NCBI GenBank assembly: GCA_025174535.1
Contig: JALBUN010000010.1
Span: 1,488,001-1,552,000, forward strand
From: Cantharellus purpuraceus
Taxonomy: Eukaryota > Basidiomycota > Agaricomycetes > Cantharellales > Hydnaceae
Direction of reading: 5' to 3'
DNA length: 64,000 nt
Position 1 is the first letter of the stretch; each line of letters starts with the position of its first letter. A program made the position numbers and the translations under genes. Positions 29,114 through 39,688 of the stretch are shown here, piece after piece. Under the pieces are notes generated by a model. It was not told where the DNA came from. It made no database searches and saw only the letters and a list, made by a program, of their open reading frames with translations.

Positions 29114-32100
29114 ATGTCTACTTCAACAATTCGACAACAACAACAACTCGAGGACGACCCGTCTACTCCTTTGGCTGCTCAACCAGAGCGACCTATTGCC
29201 CCTATCACTCCTGGCTTCTTGCACACTAGATCCCCACTCACTCCTGTGAATGATCTTGACCAGACATTTACTACGGATGAAGAGATTAGTGCTGCTGATG
29301 CCTCTTTTGCTGTGGAAGTTGATCAGACTAACCATGCACTTACCAATTGGACTTTTGATGGACCCCTGATCACAGGACCATTACAAAATGTCTTCGTAGT
29401 GCCTGGTAAGCCTTTGAAAAGCTTCAGTGCAGCAAGAGTACGGAGAGAGGTCAGACTTGATCCCCTACTCTCTTCCAGAAGAGATTCACTCCTTAGCATT
29501 GCAGAGATGAGCTTTAATCGTGTGGAAGCACCAGGTACTAGAGCTCTGAATCGTCTTGCTACTGGACTCTTCAGGAAAGAATTAGCGTTACTCAATGTGG
29601 TACTGCTCGGACATCCTGGACGAGTTAGTCAGCATGGTAGTACGGGGTATTATCTTGATCCATGGAAGTATAAGCAACTGTTAGACACTCTTAATCATAT
29701 TGCAAATGAGAGAGAAAGTGTTCTGCAGCAGATGAAACTTCCTCCTCCTACTGTCCCTACATTGCCTTCGGAATGGCCTAGTGACTCCCTTTGGAGTTCC
29801 AAAGACCTGGAAGTGCTTTGTGTTACACTACGTGAAGATGTAGAAAACTTTTTGGCATTTTATTGGGATGCTGTATCCAAGTACAAGGGTTCTTGGAAAC
29901 CAGTAAAGGATGACTTTCTGTCTCCTGCTCTCCCAGACATTTCTGAGATGTCTTCTGACATTAATGGTTTCAAAATTCGCTTCGCTGCTGCCCAAGCTGC
30001 TTTGCAGAGAAAGGTTGCTGCGGATACTAGTTTTTATGAAGCTAAAGTCATTAATGCATCGGTGAATCCTGTCCTTGGACATGATCTTCCCACTCTTGCA
30101 GCTATGCCTGTCAGGGATGCTCAGCAGTCAACTGTTGCCTATACTGTTAAGGAAGCTCCTTTGATTTCCAGATTGGATCAAGGAGAAAAATTTCCAGTTG
30201 ATCATGAACGGATTAGACAGAGACAGTCTGTGGTTTACAACCGTGGTCCCAGACCCTCTACTCTTTTCAATTCTCCTTACCATCAGGATCCTAGTAAACT
30301 TACGGGATCTGCAGGTTTGGAAGAAATGTTCTATACTCCTCCTCAAGTTCAGAGCAGGGGTACTTTAGGCATTCCAGAATCCATTAGGGTTCCTCACGGA
30401 ACTTATGGAGCTTCTGGAGGAGGTGCTCCACCTCCTGGAGGAGAACCTCCTGATGATGACGGATCATCTGGTCCCCCTCATACACCTAATCCATTTTTGC
30501 CTAGACCATCATTGCCACATAGAAGTGGAAGGAGTAATCCTCCCCCTCTGGGTAGGCATGGAGGCTCAGGTCCTCCTGATGGAGGTGATGGTGGAGGTTA
30601 CGGTCATAGTCCAGACTGGGGGGATCTTGATCAGAGAAATCCTAATCTCGGATTAGACGCTCCAGTGACTCAGAGCAAGCTGGAAGCTTACTTTGATAAC
30701 AAGTTGCGTCAGGACTTAGTCCCTGAGTGGGATGGAAACCCTGACAGTTTGGCTCAATGGATATTGAAAGTAAATCATTTGGCTCAGCGATCTCCTATGG
30801 TCTTCAAGCAATTGGGACAAATTATCCCCTTGCGGTTGCGTAAAGGAGCTGAGAGATGGTTTTTCTCCTTACCATTGTCATATCGCCAAGAAGCAACTGA
30901 GGACTGGAAGTCCATCAGAGAAGTCATTGGTTCATACTATATGAACAGAGCCTGGTTGGATAGGCAGAAAGCTAGAGCAACTCGTGCTACTTTCAGAGAG
31001 CCTGGCTTTACTAATGAGACTCCTAGTGAGTATTACGTTAGAAAGTCAGAGCTATTGAGACTGGTCAGCAAGCTGTCAGACTCAGAGCTTATATTGGAAA
31101 TCATGAATGGTGCTCCACCATATTGGCACACAGTCATTGATGCTCACAGGTGTTCATCTGCAGTGGAATTCCAAACTGCTATCAAGTATCACGAGGAATC
31201 ATTGTCACATGCTCCTTTCTCTTCAGGAGACAACCTGGAAAGACGTATTAGAAATTTGGAAAATTCTTTGCATCAAACCAAACCTAGGTTTGACTCGAAC
31301 AGATCTTTTAGAGATGCTAGAGCTCATCTGGTTGGATGGTCATCCAAATTGAATCCTCCAAAATTCCCTCGGGATGATTCTAATGTGTCTAAAAATTCCA
31401 CACCTGAATCCAAAGGAGCTAGACCTTGCAGGCATTGTGGCAGTAACAAGCATTGGGATAATGAGTGCAAACATGCCAGTTCAGCATCTCGCTCTGCCCA
31501 TACACGTTACACGGTTTCTAATGAAGAAGCTAATGCAGACCTTGCCTATGAGGATATGTACCTTGAATCACTTCATGAATCAGAAGTGGATTTAAGTTCA
31601 GACAATGCTCATGTTAATAATGTTGCAACTGAGAATATCCCTGAAGAACCTTCATCGGATCAACAGGAATCTGCTCAGGATACAGAGGCACATTGTCAAC
31701 TTGCTAAACCAGCCATGAGCTTGCTGGAAAGTATGTCCCGACTGGGGGGATCCATACCTAATAGAGAAAAATCTTCTGAGCCTTTGTCTCTGGAAAACTC
31801 TTTTTCTGAGACATTCACTCCTAAATCTTGTCAAGAGAGGAGAAGGTTAATGAAAGATTCCAAACATGTAGCTGCATTCCTAAGGAATTCTAAGCTTACT
31901 AGTTGGGCTCCTAACTCCTTGATTAAACTCAAGCGTTTCATGTCCAGACCAGCAGGCTGTGCCTTCCTTGGATCTTCTGCAACCACTACTAATGTTTGGC
32001 TGGGAGAATATGGAAAGAATCAAACTACCCTTGTAGCTGATTCTGGTTCAGACATAACCCTTATCTCTCAGAAAGCTCTTTGCTCTATGGAGAATCCTCC

Positions 32101-35100
32101 TAAGATCAAAACAGGTCAGAAAATTAACTTGATACAAGTTACTGGCACATCCAAAATTTCTGGATACGTTACGGTGCCCATTTACTTTGACTCTGACTCT
32201 GGACCAGTTCAGATTGAAGTTGAAGCTTATGTGGTCAAAGGCATGACTACCCCTGTCATTCTTGGGAATGATTTTGCTGATCAGTACTCTATCTCACTTA
32301 TAAGAGAAGGCTCAGATAGCTATCTTATGTTTGGTAATACTGGACGGAAAGCCAAGATTGAGAACTCAGTGAGCTCACCCTTATTGGATGAGAATGGTCA
32401 CACCTTTAAAATAAGAGCCCTTCCTGACCTTGCATCTCTAACTGCAAAGTTCAAGGCTCATAGACGTATTAAGAAATCTCGGAAACGGATTAGAGCACGC
32501 ATTTCGGATTCAAGTGTTAGGGCCTTACATCCCGTCACAATTCCTCCTGAAACTGCTTCTCTAATTCCTGCTTCTATCTATTTCCCTGGGAATAGTAATG
32601 AAGTTTATGTGGAAAAAGTGCTTCACTCCAATCATGGGCCTGAAGATTTCTATGGCATCTCAGATGCAATTGTATCTCGGAATAACCCGTGCCTACATGT
32701 TAGCAATTTTTCATCACAACCAGTTACTATACATCAAGGACAACTTCTGGGTCATGCTAGAAATCCTTCCAATTGGCTGGATCGGACTTCTAATTTGAAC
32801 CAGACTCAATTAGAGACTTGTCTCTCTCACGCCAGACTCATAAAAGCTCTTGCTCAACAGAACTTTGAGACTGGTGCGGTACCTACTGTTGCCTCTCTTG
32901 AATCAGATGGAGAGGTGGTACAAGGAGGACCTAAGGCTCAGGAAATTTCCCCTGAGGATGTTCCTGAAAACCAACTGTTGGATGAAATTGACTTCTCACC
33001 AGAGCTCAATGATGCCAATAGGAAGGCTCTCCAAGATACAGTTCTGGCACATAAAGACGCATTTGGTCTTGATGGCAGACTTGGCAATTATGATGCAAAA
33101 GTTGAAATCAATCTCAGGCCTGAGGCCAAAGAAATTTCACTACCTCCTTATAATGCCTCACCTGCCAAAAGGGAAGTCATTGACAAGCAAATGGATGCTT
33201 GGCTCAGTCTTGGAGTCATTGAACCATCCAAAAGTCCTTGGGGTTTTCCAGCACTTATAGCCTATTGTAATGGGAAACCAAGAATGTGTATAGACTATAG
33301 GAAACTCAATGAGATTGCTGTCCCGGATGAATTTCCCTTGCCAAGACAAGATTCCATTTTGCAGGCACTCACTGGATCTCGTTGGTTATCCACCTTGGAT
33401 GCATTAGCGGGTTTCACACAGCTGCAAATGTCGGACAGTGCCAAAGAAAAAACTGCATTCAGAACTCATAGAGGACTGTATCAGTTCAAACGGATGCCCT
33501 TTGGGTATTGGAATGGACCTGCAGTCTTTCAAAGAGTGATGCAAGGTGTCCTAGCACCTTTTCTATGGGTGTTTGCCCTGGTCTATATTGATGATATTGT
33601 CATATATTCCAAGACATTCAAAGAACACTTGGATCATCTAGACAAAGTGTTCGGAGCTATAGAAAAGTCTGGAATCACCTTATCTCCTGCTAAGTGCCAT
33701 TTGGCCTACCAGTCATTGCTACTGTTAGGACAAAAGGTATCACGGTTAGGTCTATCAACTCACAAGGAGAAGATAGATGCTATACTGGAATTGGCAGAAC
33801 CAAAGAATGTGCATGACCTACAAATCTTCCTCGGAATGGTGGTATACTTCTCCTCATATATACCATTCTATGCATGGATTGTAGCTCCCTTGTTTGAATT
33901 GCTCAAAAAGAATTCAACTTGGGAATGGGGCAATACTCAACAAGAAGCCTTTGATTTGGCTAAAAATGCCCTTGTCAGTGCGCCAGTCAGAGCGTATGCC
34001 ATTCCTGGTCTCGGATATAGAGTCTACTCTGATGCATGCGATGTCGGAATCGCTGCTATACTTCAGCAGATTCAACCTCTCAAAATCAGAGATCTCAAAG
34101 GTACCAAAGGGTATGAGAAACTCAAATCAGCTTATGACAAAGGATTACCTGTACCACAATTGGTGATTCCTGTGTTAAAAGATGAAACTCTCCCTAAGCC
34201 AGGTACTTGGGATAAAGACTTTGAAAACACTACGGTTTCAGTAGAACGAGTCATTGCTTACTGGTCTCGTACCTTGAAACCAGCTGAAAGGAATTACTCT
34301 CCTACAGAAAGGGAGGCGCTTGCATTACGAGACGGTCTTATCAAATTTCAACCCTACATTGAAGGGGAGAAAGTAGTAGCCATCACAGACCATGCAGCCC
34401 TCATCTGGAGTCGGACCTACCAAAATGTTAATCGGCGGTTATTAACTTGGGGAACTGTATTTGCTGCATACCCTGAATTAAAAATCGTACACCGAGCAGG
34501 ACGGGTTCACTCTAATGTAGATCCTATTTCCAGACTCAGAAGGAATGTTCCATATCAAGATGGGCCTTCTTCTGATGACTCCATTCCTACTATCCTGGAC
34601 TCGGAACAGGATCCACTTGTGGATTTTTATTCTGATATCTCTCCTCACTTTGAAGCCAGAACTTTAATGTTAATGGCTGCATATGAAGAAGAGAACCAGA
34701 GAATTCCACTGAACGTGCATGCTTCTTCCATCCAAGTCAATACCAGCCTGAAAGAAGATTTCACCATTCCATACGTGACAGCCAAAGGCTATAATCTAGT
34801 CTCTAGCCTTGCTCAGGAAGAGATTCAGAAAATAGTTGATGCGTATGCCAAAGATCCTTACTTCAAAAGGGTCAGATCTGAATTACGACAGGAGTCTAAT
34901 TGGATCAGTCTGAAGCATCCACTCTTTTTTGAAAATGAGGATGGATTGCTTTACTTTGAAGATTGGAATGGCAATTACAGGCTATGTGTACCCAAGGCTG
35001 AGCAATCTAATCTTCTAAGTGAAATTCATGATGAAATCACTGAAGGAGCTCATGCGGGTTATCATAAAACGTACAACAAACTGGCTTCTACCTTCTATTG

Positions 35101-36358
35101 GCCTAGAATGAGTAGAGATGTCAAGAAGTTTGTTGTAAGCTGTGATATTTGCCAGAAAGCCAAACCAAGGCAACACGCACCTATTGGACTGTTGCAGCCC
35201 ATACCTATTCCAGAAAATCCTTTTGAAGTTATCACCATGGACTTCATTATGGAATTACCCGAGAGCAATGGGTACGATTCCATCCTGGTGATAGTGGATA
35301 AACTTACAAAGTTTGGCATCTTTGTCCCTACTCAAAGCACTATTAATGAGGAGGGAACTGCTCGGATACTGTTTGAACATGTGCTATCCAAATATGGAAT
35401 TCCCAAACAAATTATATCCGACAGAGATCCCAGATGGACCAGCACCTTCTGGAAAGAGATATGCAAGCAAATAAATACTAGAAGAGCTCTAACTACAGCC
35501 TATCACCCTCAAGCAGATGGTCAAACTGAGGTGTTGAACCAGACGCTTGAAACCGCGCTACGTTCTTATGTAAGCCCGACACGCGACAACTGGGCGGCTC
35601 TCCTCTCTCCATTTGCTCTATCCTACAATAACCTCCCACACTCCGCGACTGGATTCGCGCCGGCATTTCTACTGTATGGCTACCATCCACGCACTCCATC
35701 TTCCTACATTCATTCATCTACTCACGGCGTTCACCGGCCTTCCAGCCCGCCGGCCCCGCGACCAGTTGGATCGGTCGATCGCGTTGATTTAATCAAGTCC
35801 CCTGCCAATGAAGTTGAAAGTACGAAAGCTATGGACTTCCTAAGTGAATTAGCTACTTACCGATCTCAGGCTAGAGAAGCCCTGCAATTTGCGCAGGTTG
35901 CTCAGCAAAAGAATTTCAACACCGGTCGTCTGGCTCAAGAATTCGACGTTGGCGATCGCGTTCTCATCAATCCCCATTCCCTCAGTCTATTGCATGCTCA
36001 GAAAGGCCTAGGGCCGGCTACCTATCGCCTTCGCATGCCTGCGTCATACGGGCTCCACCCTGTCCTTAACATCGCTCACCTCGAGCTCTACTCCTCCTCA
36101 CCCCCTTCCTTCGGTTCACGACCTCTCAGATCTCTCGAACGCGCTGATTTCACGCAACTCCCGGAATTCGAGGTCGAGTCCATCATCGGTGAACGATGGC
36201 GAAAGGCCCGTAATGGCCGGCGTGTCCAGGAGCTCCTCACGCGTTTCATCGGATACGACTCATCATATGATGAGTGGCTCCCGCGAAAGAACCTTCGCAA
36301 CGCTCCCGACCTCCTTCGCGATTGGGATCGACGCGATCGGGATATCTCTCGCCACTAG
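29114..36358 (+). CDS. Ty3-1 Gag-Pol polyprotein (2414 aa)
   Basis: One unbroken frame; it is open from 28862 but the first ATG is 29114, chosen as the start. Domains (residues from this ATG): Ser/Pro-rich N-terminus; Gly/Pro-rich segment near 470-540; Gag core; CCHC knuckle C772-x2-C-x4-H-x4-C785; protease D976-S-G-S; RT YIDD 1491-1494; RNase H with D1640 in YSDA; integrase zinc region H1980-x3-H1984-x25-C2010-x2-C2013; catalytic D2043, D2103, E2139 (D-D-35-E); chromodomain-like end about 2350-2405 (GYDSSYDEWLPRKNL). It replicates the element through reverse transcription and integration. Gag and Pol share a frame without a stop, so ratio control must be post-translational or otherwise. All catalytic residues are present. 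CpG density jumps after about 35545. Confidence 0.93.
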   Translation: MSTSTIRQQQQLEDDPSTPLAAQPERPIAPITPGFLHTRSPLTPVNDLDQTFTTDEEISAADASFAVEVDQTNHALTNWTFDGPLITGPLQNVFVVPGKPLKSFSAARVRREVRLDPLLSSRRDSLLSIAEMSFNRVEAPGTRALNRLATGLFRKELALLNVVLLGHPGRVSQHGSTGYYLDPWKYKQLLDTLNHIANERESVLQQMKLPPPTVPTLPSEWPSDSLWSSKDLEVLCVTLREDVENFLAFYWDAVSKYKGSWKPVKDDFLSPALPDISEMSSDINGFKIRFAAAQAALQRKVAADTSFYEAKVINASVNPVLGHDLPTLAAMPVRDAQQSTVAYTVKEAPLISRLDQGEKFPVDHERIRQRQSVVYNRGPRPSTLFNSPYHQDPSKLTGSAGLEEMFYTPPQVQSRGTLGIPESIRVPHGTYGASGGGAPPPGGEPPDDDGSSGPPHTPNPFLPRPSLPHRSGRSNPPPLGRHGGSGPPDGGDGGGYGHSPDWGDLDQRNPNLGLDAPVTQSKLEAYFDNKLRQDLVPEWDGNPDSLAQWILKVNHLAQRSPMVFKQLGQIIPLRLRKGAERWFFSLPLSYRQEATEDWKSIREVIGSYYMNRAWLDRQKARATRATFREPGFTNETPSEYYVRKSELLRLVSKLSDSELILEIMNGAPPYWHTVIDAHRCSSAVEFQTAIKYHEESLSHAPFSSGDNLERRIRNLENSLHQTKPRFDSNRSFRDARAHLVGWSSKLNPPKFPRDDSNVSKNSTPESKGARPCRHCGSNKHWDNECKHASSASRSAHTRYTVSNEEANADLAYEDMYLESLHESEVDLSSDNAHVNNVATENIPEEPSSDQQESAQDTEAHCQLAKPAMSLLESMSRLGGSIPNREKSSEPLSLENSFSETFTPKSCQERRRLMKDSKHVAAFLRNSKLTSWAPNSLIKLKRFMSRPAGCAFLGSSATTTNVWLGEYGKNQTTLVADSGSDITLISQKALCSMENPPKIKTGQKINLIQVTGTSKISGYVTVPIYFDSDSGPVQIEVEAYVVKGMTTPVILGNDFADQYSISLIREGSDSYLMFGNTGRKAKIENSVSSPLLDENGHTFKIRALPDLASLTAKFKAHRRIKKSRKRIRARISDSSVRALHPVTIPPETASLIPASIYFPGNSNEVYVEKVLHSNHGPEDFYGISDAIVSRNNPCLHVSNFSSQPVTIHQGQLLGHARNPSNWLDRTSNLNQTQLETCLSHARLIKALAQQNFETGAVPTVASLESDGEVVQGGPKAQEISPEDVPENQLLDEIDFSPELNDANRKALQDTVLAHKDAFGLDGRLGNYDAKVEINLRPEAKEISLPPYNASPAKREVIDKQMDAWLSLGVIEPSKSPWGFPALIAYCNGKPRMCIDYRKLNEIAVPDEFPLPRQDSILQALTGSRWLSTLDALAGFTQLQMSDSAKEKTAFRTHRGLYQFKRMPFGYWNGPAVFQRVMQGVLAPFLWVFALVYIDDIVIYSKTFKEHLDHLDKVFGAIEKSGITLSPAKCHLAYQSLLLLGQKVSRLGLSTHKEKIDAILELAEPKNVHDLQIFLGMVVYFSSYIPFYAWIVAPLFELLKKNSTWEWGNTQQEAFDLAKNALVSAPVRAYAIPGLGYRVYSDACDVGIAAILQQIQPLKIRDLKGTKGYEKLKSAYDKGLPVPQLVIPVLKDETLPKPGTWDKDFENTTVSVERVIAYWSRTLKPAERNYSPTEREALALRDGLIKFQPYIEGEKVVAITDHAALIWSRTYQNVNRRLLTWGTVFAAYPELKIVHRAGRVHSNVDPISRLRRNVPYQDGPSSDDSIPTILDSEQDPLVDFYSDISPHFEARTLMLMAAYEEENQRIPLNVHASSIQVNTSLKEDFTIPYVTAKGYNLVSSLAQEEIQKIVDAYAKDPYFKRVRSELRQESNWISLKHPLFFENEDGLLYFEDWNGNYRLCVPKAEQSNLLSEIHDEITEGAHAGYHKTYNKLASTFYWPRMSRDVKKFVVSCDICQKAKPRQHAPIGLLQPIPIPENPFEVITMDFIMELPESNGYDSILVIVDKLTKFGIFVPTQSTINEEGTARILFEHVLSKYGIPKQIISDRDPRWTSTFWKEICKQINTRRALTTAYHPQADGQTEVLNQTLETALRSYVSPTRDNWAALLSPFALSYNNLPHSATGFAPAFLLYGYHPRTPSSYIHSSTHGVHRPSSPPAPRPVGSVDRVDLIKSPANEVESTKAMDFLSELATYRSQAREALQFAQVAQQKNFNTGRLAQEFDVGDRVLINPHSLSLLHAQKGLGPATYRLRMPASYGLHPVLNIAHLELYSSSPPSFGSRPLRSLERADFTQLPEFEVESIIGERWRKARNGRRVQELLTRFIGYDSSYDEWLPRKNLRNAPDLLRDWDRRDRDISRH

Positions 36359-36555
36359 GGCTTCCTCTATCTATGACTCTCTTATCTCGGCCTTCTACCC
36401 TATTCCTTCACCTTCCTAGCTATTCCAAATCCTTTCCCTACTGTTCTATAAACCCAATATCATGATGTCTTCATTTTACTCAATCCCAACCGCATCTAAC
36501 TTTTGAAAAACCTCAGCAAATCTTTAGTCTTTCCACCTATCTACTTCTTTCCACT

Positions 36556-37584
36556 ATGGCTAACTACCCTGATGTGTCTGTCATTGACTTCGTGGTTCAT
36601 AAAGAAAACGATACATATATACAAGGTGGAGTTCCTGTACCTAACTACGGACTCCAATTCACTTCCAACTTCGACTTCTACCAACCCAATCGTTTTGACT
36701 TCATCTATCTTGAAGCACCAGCAAGTGAGTATGCCATACTATGCAATGACCTTGCCAGCAGCTTCTGGGAGACATTGAAGATGAAAACTCGATACATTCT
36801 CGCAGCCGCTCACGGATGGGACGGCGAGTCAGCCCTTGAACCTCTCCCTTCTGAGATTCCTCTTGGAAAGCTCCAGGAGATAGATATGATTCCCCCTCCT
36901 TTTCCAGCTCGTAACCAACTCTCATTCAACTTCTTCCTCCTCCCAGAGAAACCCTCTGTCATACGTGAATGGATCCGTGCTTGGCAGAATCAGTCTCGCC
37001 AGCTCTCTGCTTGGATCTGCAAATCCAAAATCAATAGTGCACGCATCCCAGGTTGCTCCTGGAGGTGGCCAACTTCACCACTCTACTCCCATCCTTTGGA
37101 TGACGTGTCAGAATTTGATGACGGAATCTCCCAAGCCACTGAGGTGAACTCCACTATATCCGAGTCCTCTCTCCCCTCTCTCCCAGTCGTTCATGCTTTC
37201 AGAGCCCATGCTGAACCTGATGGTCTCAAAAGACCCCGCAGGTCGTCCCCTTTCGAGGCCAATCGTGATGGTGACGATGCCAACAAGAAACAACTTGTGT
37301 TGTGGCAACCTTCAGCAACCCAACTTCGAGAGATGTACCTTTCCCTTTCACGTGGATATGTTAGCTCGTACTCTGCTCCCACATCTTCTATCACCACTCC
37401 TCCCAACTCACCAGCTCCTCCTCCCTATCACAAAAACTCAACTCACTCCTATGATCCTCGAGTTCCTAAACCTATATTGACTCGTCGGACTCGACTCACG
37501 ACTCGTGTGTTCAAAAATCCTTATGCCACGGGTAACTCTGGAGGATATGAGAGGACGGAAGTGAGGAAAGATGTGCGTGACTAG
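36556..37584 (+). CDS. Second ORF of Ty3-1 downstream of pol (342 aa), unknown
   Basis: ATG at 36556 (CCACTATGGC), 198 bp after the Gag-Pol stop, ending 33 bp before the 3' LTR. The N-terminal 150 residues look globular (VSVIDFVVHKENDTYIQGG, WETLKMKTRYILAAAHGWDG), the C-terminal half is Ser/Pro/Arg-rich (SAPTSSITTPPNSPAPPPY) and basic at the end. There is no signal peptide or hydrophobic segment long enough to span a membrane, so it does not look like an envelope protein despite its position. The open frame within a young element suggests it is used. No other copy is present in the window for comparison. Translation would need a separate or spliced mRNA. Confidence 0.7.
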   Translation: MANYPDVSVIDFVVHKENDTYIQGGVPVPNYGLQFTSNFDFYQPNRFDFIYLEAPASEYAILCNDLASSFWETLKMKTRYILAAAHGWDGESALEPLPSEIPLGKLQEIDMIPPPFPARNQLSFNFFLLPEKPSVIREWIRAWQNQSRQLSAWICKSKINSARIPGCSWRWPTSPLYSHPLDDVSEFDDGISQATEVNSTISESSLPSLPVVHAFRAHAEPDGLKRPRRSSPFEANRDGDDANKKQLVLWQPSATQLREMYLSLSRGYVSSYSAPTSSITTPPNSPAPPPYHKNSTHSYDPRVPKPILTRRTRLTTRVFKNPYATGNSGGYERTEVRKDVRD

Positions 37585-37602
37585 GTCAGGGAAAGAATAT
37601 TT

Positions 37603-37616
37603 GAAGGGGGGATGAA
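37603..37616 (+). promoter_or_regulatory. Polypurine tract of Ty3-1
   Basis: GAAGGGGGGATGAA directly precedes the 3' LTR; the purine run is the usual plus-strand primer of LTR elements. Confidence 0.7.
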
Positions 37617-39048
37617 TGTATGGGAACCACCTTTTCCCTATCAAATTCCATTTATGCAGCACCAATGTGCTATTCTTTGCTTTTCCATTCCTAAATATCC
37701 GCATATATTTGATGCTTGTACCTGGAATGGACTTATTCAAATATTCTCTATTTTTCCATATTTTTTCGGGAATATTCCATGCAGAACTCAGCTCAGAATC
37801 ATTTATTTCTGCTGTGCTACAGTTGTGGACCCATAGGCGCCCACAAACCTTCGCGCAGCCGCCTCTCCCCTTTTGGACCAGGCATTTGGCCTGAATTCAA
37901 GCTCAGATGTCTCTGATCAATAAATATTCTCTAACTTAACAACCACAGCCTCTCAGGGCACTATTTTCCATGGAGATCATCACATGACATGTGGCTATCC
38001 ATGGCTGTCCAAACCAGTGCAGAAAACAGGGTGGACACCCTTCTTTTTGCCTGATCAGTGCCTAGCTCAGGGATCAGATCAGCTGATGGGTGATCAAATC
38101 AGGTGATTGCCTTGGAATATTCTACCCCTTTCCATAACATTCTAGCTGTTTCCTTCTATTATTAGATAGAACTTTCCAGAACCATTATTCAGCTCCTGAT
38201 CAGTGTTAGTGCTGTGATCAGATCCTGTGATTGGCTTGGAATATTCTACCCCTTTCTTCCACCTTCCACAACCTTCCAGTAGTTTCCATCTATTAATAGG
38301 TAGAATATTCCAGAACCATTACTCAGCCCCTGTAAATACAATATATAAGGAGGCCATTCTGCCTCTGAAAGAAGAACATATCATCATATTCTACCCATCT
38401 TCTGCACACCAGTGTGACTAGAGTGACATACAGTGTCATCCTCTATCTCAGTAACTGTTGATTACCAGTTCAAGGATCTTTTACAGTTGTGTAACTGTAC
38501 TTGATTGCACTCGAAGTAGTGATATTCCTGCTTTGGGCGTGAGTGTAGTATCTGCCTCACGTGACTACAAATCTACAGGGTGAGATTGTCTGTCGATAGT
38601 CCTGCCATTAGTGCTCTTGTTTAAGTAACTAGTGTGTACTGCCTTTGCAGAGCATTAGAAGCTTGAACTCGTGTGAAGCAGTTGCTAGACTACTTCACAC
38701 ATCGCTGTTACCCGCTTCTGAGTGCCACTGGTTGGACAGTTGGATTCATCCACCTACTTCCTTTAGCCTCTAAGTGCATTCCCCTCTTTTTGGAATATCT
38801 GGACCCCTAAGCGTCCGTGAACTCTAGACTCTGGAAGTCTTATTCATTTCTTGCTGCTAAGAAACGTATTACCTTTCTGCGTATAGTCTGCATTGACCAA
38901 TACAAAGGATTGTAACCAAAGTACAAACGTTAAATCGTTTCTGGAGTTGTGCTGCAGCAGGGTTTGATATTCTTCTCAGCTGTTCATTCACGGAATTGTG
39001 GTGATTTAGAGTTTGCCCTAACACCATAATTTTGCGGGTTCCAAAACA
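37617..39048 (+). mobile_element. 3' LTR-B of Ty3-1
   Basis: 1432 bp, near identical to the 5' LTR. Differences seen by eye: about 38520 (CTCGAAG for CTTCAAG), an extra C near 38782, and CCCCTAAG for CCCCAAAG near 38807. Confidence 0.9.
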
Positions 39049-39053
39049 AAATC

Positions 39054-39688
39054 CCCCCAATCTAGACTATGACCATAACCTCCACCATCACCTCCATCAG
39101 GAGGACCTGAGCCTCCATGCCTACCCAGAGGGGGAGGATTACTCCTTCCACTTCTATGTGGCAATGATGGTCTAGGCAAAAATGGATTAGGTGTGTGAGG
39201 GGGACCAGAAGATCCGTCATCATCAGGAGGTTCTCCTCCAGGAGGTGGAGTGCCTCCTCCAGAAGCTCCATAAGTTCCATGAGGAACCCTAATGGATTCT
39301 GGAATGCCTAAAGTACCCCTGCTCTGAACTTGAGGAGGAGTATAGAACATTTCTTCCAAACCTGCAGATCCTGTAAGTTAACTAGGATCCTGATGGTAAG
39401 GAAAATTGAAAAGAGTAGAGGGTCTGGGACCACAATTGTAAACCGCAGACTGTCTCTGTCCAATCCATTCATGATCAACTGGAAAGTTTTCTCCTTGATC
39501 CAATCAGAAATCAAAGGAGCTTCCTTAACAGTATAGGCAACAGTTGACTGCTGAGCATCCCTGACAGGCATAGATGCATGAGTGGGAAGATCATGTCCAA
39601 GGACAGGATTCACTGATCCATTAATGACTTTAGCTTCATAAAAACTAGTATCTGCAGCAACCTTTCTTTGCAAAGCAGCTTGGGCAGC
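39054..39688 (-). pseudogene. Old Ty3-1 copy: N-terminal Gag
   Basis: Matches intact Ty3-1 about 30000-30620 in reverse, including the Gly/Pro-rich part (GGTPPPGGEPPDDDG). A frameshift near 39370 separates two frames. This is the continuation of 25859-26742: the young Ty3-1 element and the Ty3-2 fragment separate them. It ends abruptly at LTR-B copy 3. Confidence 0.85.

Larger units (their letters stand above)
27385..39048 (+). mobile_element. Full-length Ty3-1 LTR retrotransposon, 11.7 kb, apparently intact
   Basis: Two 1.43-kb LTR-B copies (27385-28815 and 37617-39048) differ at only about four positions by eye and are flanked by the exact TSD AAATC (27380-27384 and 39049-39053). Between them are an uninterrupted Gag-Pol ORF, a second ORF and a purine tract. 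Domain order PR-RT-RNaseH-IN-chromodomain is that of Ty3/gypsy chromoviruses. The near-identical LTRs and open frames imply recent insertion. It landed inside the old minus-strand copy of its own family. Confidence 0.92.

Noticed and set aside
30405..30656. Hydrophobic 83-aa frame (MELLEEVLHLLEE...) as a possible membrane protein
   Set aside because: Shadow frame of the Gly/Pro-rich Gag segment of Ty3-1; it overlaps the real frame entirely.
36556..37584. Calling ORF2 of Ty3-1 an envelope gene
   Set aside because: It has the right position but no signal peptide, fusion peptide or membrane anchor is visible.
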